A stretch of 64,000 nt of DNA. Origin: Acidobacteriota bacterium. Its GTDB lineage: Bacteria > Acidobacteriota > Terriglobia > Terriglobales > Acidobacteriaceae. The stretch spans positions 186,001 to 250,000 of the forward strand of contig JABCZL010000010.1 in NCBI GenBank assembly GCA_013289685.1, read 5' to 3'. The number at the start of each line of letters is the position of its first letter. Positions within the stretch are counted from its first letter, which is position 1. Shown here in pieces: positions 61,664-64,000 of this stretch. The notes below the pieces were generated by a model, which was given only the letters and a program-made list of their open reading frames with translations, searched no databases and had not been told where the DNA came from. A program made the translations under genes and the position numbers.

Positions 61664-62719
61664 ATGTCCGTCGATGACCGATATAACAACCTAGCGCACA
61701 AATCGGGAGGCGAGTCCGCCTCCGGCGAGCAACACCCCACCAGTACAGTCGCCACGCTCGCTGGACGTCCACTCCTTTCGAACGCTGGGATTCCTCTCGA
61801 TCTGAAGTGGCTGCAGGAAGTTCGCGTGAACACGAGTGCGGTGGAACGCCGCGCCCAGACGCAGGTGGCGCGCCGAACGGTCAAGAAAGAGTGGCAGGCG
61901 GCGTGGCTTCTGCGCGCGATCTCCTGTATGGATCTGACGACGCTCTCAGGCGATGACACGGATGAGCGCGTGCGGCGACTCTGCGCGAAAGCGCGACAGC
62001 CCATCCAGCAGGATCTCGTTCAGAAACTCGGCATCGAAGATCTCGGCATTAAGGTGGGTGCAGTTTGCGTGTATCACGCTTTCATCGAAACCGCGCTGCA
62101 TGCGCTAGAGGGAAGTGGAATTCCCGTCGCCGCCGTTTCCACCGGATTTCCCGCGGGGCTGTCGCCGCTTCCGGAGCGCGTCGCGGAAATTCGACGGTCG
62201 GTGGAAGCAGGGGCGCATGAGATCGATGTCGTCATCACGCGCGCCCATGTTTTCGGCGGACGCTGGCAGGCGCTCTACGACGAAGTCGCGACGTTCAAGC
62301 AGGCTTGCGGCGCGGCTCACATGAAAGTCATACTGGGCACTGGCGATCTGCTGACCTTCCGCAACGTGGCGCGTGCCAGCTTCGTGGCCATGATGGCGGG
62401 AGCAGACTTCATTAAAACTTCGACCGGAAAAGAACCGACCAACGCCACTCTGCCGGTGAGCCTGGTCATGGTTCGCGCCATCCGGGAATACGCGCAGCAA
62501 ACCGGAATGGCAGTCGGTTTCAAACCGGCGGGCGGGATCCGTACCGCAAAACAGTCTCTCGACTGGCTGGCCCTGATGAAAGAGGAACTCGGACTGTCCT
62601 GGATGCGAGCAGAGTTACTTCGCTTCGGCGCGAGCGGGCTGCTGGGAGATATCGAGCGACAACTGGAGCACTATGCAACCGGGCGCTACTCCGCCGAATA
62701 TCGTCATCCCATTGCATAG
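61664..62719 (+). CDS. deoC: Deoxyribose-phosphate aldolase
   Basis: A 351-residue class I aldolase cleaving deoxyribose-5-phosphate to acetaldehyde and glyceraldehyde-3-phosphate. It has MDLTTLSGDDTDERV near the N-terminal substrate site, VAAVSTGFPAG, IDVVITRAHVFGG, the Schiff-base Lys in ADFIKTSTGK and the second Lys in GFKPAGGIRT. The family's short bacterial form is 220-260 residues; this belongs to the longer form with an N-terminal extension of about 80 residues. It is followed 50 bp later by an aldehyde dehydrogenase that can use its acetaldehyde. Confidence 0.93.
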   Translation: MSVDDRYNNLAHKSGGESASGEQHPTSTVATLAGRPLLSNAGIPLDLKWLQEVRVNTSAVERRAQTQVARRTVKKEWQAAWLLRAISCMDLTTLSGDDTDERVRRLCAKARQPIQQDLVQKLGIEDLGIKVGAVCVYHAFIETALHALEGSGIPVAAVSTGFPAGLSPLPERVAEIRRSVEAGAHEIDVVITRAHVFGGRWQALYDEVATFKQACGAAHMKVILGTGDLLTFRNVARASFVAMMAGADFIKTSTGKEPTNATLPVSLVMVRAIREYAQQTGMAVGFKPAGGIRTAKQSLDWLALMKEELGLSWMRAELLRFGASGLLGDIERQLEHYATGRYSAEYRHPIA

Positions 62720-62769
62720 CAGGACAGGCGCTAAGAGTTGATGATCCAAAGAACAGCGAGCCGAAGCCA

Positions 62770-64000
62770 ATGAGCATTGCCGAAAAGTTTGTCAGTATGG
62801 AGTATGGACCCGCTCCCGAAGATCCCAAAGAAGCGGGAGCATGGCTGGAGCGTCATGGCCGGCGTTTTGAACTCTTCATCGGCGGAACGTGGCAGCCGCC
62901 CACGGCGGGAGAATATTTCGACACGACCGATCCTTCGAATGGCGAAAAGCTGGCCGCGGTCGCTCAGGGTGGTGTTGCTGACATCGACTCCGCGGTTCGC
63001 GCTGCCCGCGCGGCCTCTCCAAAATGGCGCGCTCTCACTCCGCACGCCCGCGCACGCTATCTCTACGCCCTCGCTCGGCTGGTGCAAAAGCATTCACGGC
63101 TCCTGGCGGTGCTTGAAACCATGGACAACGGGAAGCCCATCCGCGAGAGCCGCGACATCGATATTCCTCTGGTGGCCCGGCATTTCTACTATCACGCTGG
63201 TTGGGCGCAGTTGCTCGAACAAGAATTTCCCGAGCACGAACCTTGCGGCGTAGTCGGCCAGATCATTCCGTGGAATTTTCCGCTCCTCATGTTGGCGTGG
63301 AAAATCGCGCCAGCGTTGGCGACGGGAAACACGGTGGTCTTGAAGCCCGCTGAGTTTACTCCGCTGACGGCGCTGCTGTTTGCAGAACTTTGCCAGGAAG
63401 CAGGGTTACCGGCCGGAGTCGTCAACATCGTGACCGGAGATGGACGAACTGGCGAAGCGCTGGTGAAACATCCCGACGTCGACAAGATTGCGTTCACCGG
63501 CTCAACTGAGGTTGGACGCGCCATTCGCAGCGCGACCGCCACAAGCCACAAACGGCTGTCGCTCGAGCTGGGCGGCAAGTCTCCGTTCATTATTTTCGAA
63601 GATGCTGACCTCGACAGCGCGGTTGAGGGCCTGGTTGATGGAATCTGGTTCAATCAGGGGCAGGTATGCTGCGCAGGTTCGCGCCTGCTGATGCAGGAGA
63701 GCATCGCTGAGCCGCTGATCGCAAAGATTCACGACCGCATGAGCACCCTGCGCATTGGTCCACCGCTCGACAAAGCGATTGACATCGGCGCCATCGTCGC
63801 GCGCGTGCAGCTGGACCGTATTGAACGCATGGTGGCGCAAGGCGTTGCGGACGGTGCGACCTGCTGGCAGCCACAAGTCACGCTGCCTGCGCGAGGATTT
63901 TATTATCCGCCGACGCTTCTCAGCAATGTGCATCCCACGTCGATCGTGGCGCAGCAGGAAATCTTTGGTCCGGTGCTGGCTGCGATGACGTTCCGCACTC
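62770..64000 (+). CDS. NAD(P)-dependent aldehyde dehydrogenase (3' end beyond window)
   Basis: The open frame from ATG 62770 runs off the window after 410 codons, so only the first four fifths are seen. It has the ALDH blocks IIPWNFPLLMLAWKIAPALA, LKPAEFTPLTAL, FTGSTEVGRAI, the general base in LELGGKSPFIIFEDAD and the nucleophile Cys in NQGQVCCAGSRLL, then EIFGPVLAAMTF. The N-terminal FIGGTWQPPTAGEYFDTTDP is standard. Directly after deoC, its likely substrate is acetaldehyde from deoxyribose, oxidised to acetate; this is inference. No terminator separates the two. Confidence 0.9.
   Translation, partial: MSIAEKFVSMEYGPAPEDPKEAGAWLERHGRRFELFIGGTWQPPTAGEYFDTTDPSNGEKLAAVAQGGVADIDSAVRAARAASPKWRALTPHARARYLYALARLVQKHSRLLAVLETMDNGKPIRESRDIDIPLVARHFYYHAGWAQLLEQEFPEHEPCGVVGQIIPWNFPLLMLAWKIAPALATGNTVVLKPAEFTPLTALLFAELCQEAGLPAGVVNIVTGDGRTGEALVKHPDVDKIAFTGSTEVGRAIRSATATSHKRLSLELGGKSPFIIFEDADLDSAVEGLVDGIWFNQGQVCCAGSRLLMQESIAEPLIAKIHDRMSTLRIGPPLDKAIDIGAIVARVQLDRIERMVAQGVADGATCWQPQVTLPARGFYYPPTLLSNVHPTSIVAQQEIFGPVLAAMTFRT

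Overview
The window is a G+C-rich bacterial chromosome segment. I infer an acidobacterium of the Terriglobia/Koribacter type, for these reasons: a roughly 1200-residue Oar-like TonB-dependent receptor, the order yicC-gmk-rpoZ-coaBC, an LptC/LptA fusion next to lptB and rpoN, LPS-export genes typical of diderms, and several families of short palindromic and tandem repeats between (and inside) genes. No phage, transposase, CRISPR, rRNA or tRNA gene was recognised. Taxonomy is inference.

Layout. 1-7.7 kb: DinB-like protein, GT39-type membrane glycosyltransferase, two unknown genes, pilT, recX, and two secreted Lys/Ala/Thr 11-mer repeat (LEA-like) proteins. 7.7-17.2 kb: alaS with three insertions, a SpoIIAA/STAS-like gene, a divergent Rieske oxygenase/MFS pair, an Hfq with a charged N-terminal extension, a Tat-exported GH127 hydrolase, a broken membrane-protein gene and a truncated dcd. 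17.4-22.3 kb: HU, a site-2 protease, an amino-acid permease, a secreted beta-propeller and a YdeI-like protein. 22.3-31.2 kb (minus strand): msbA-like ABC exporter, yicC, gmk, rpoZ, coaBC, family-4 UDG, priA. 31.4-45.6 kb: rapZ, mbfA, creatininase-like and carboxylesterase genes, hpf, rpoN, lptB, lptC/A fusion, a lone ABC ATPase, recJ.

46.3-64 kb is a coherent nucleoside and pyrimidine scavenging island: secreted nucleoside hydrolase, TonB receptor, ribokinase, beta-ureidopropionase, NCS1 permease, an LLM oxidoreductase, dihydropyrimidinase, a ureide-permease-like carrier, nupC, deoA, cdd, deoC and an aldehyde dehydrogenase running off the end. Together they can import nucleosides and bases, release the sugar, feed ribose and deoxyribose into central metabolism, and hydrolyse dihydropyrimidines to beta-amino acids. 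Dihydropyrimidine dehydrogenase and phosphopentomutase are not in the window.

A second theme is repeats. Heptamer arrays bracket rpoN and fill the whole spacer before its start codon. A perfect 15-copy heptamer array begins at the stop codon of another gene. Two palindrome families lie in frame inside alaS and priA. A third family of 70-100 bp inverted repeats has three full and three partial copies.
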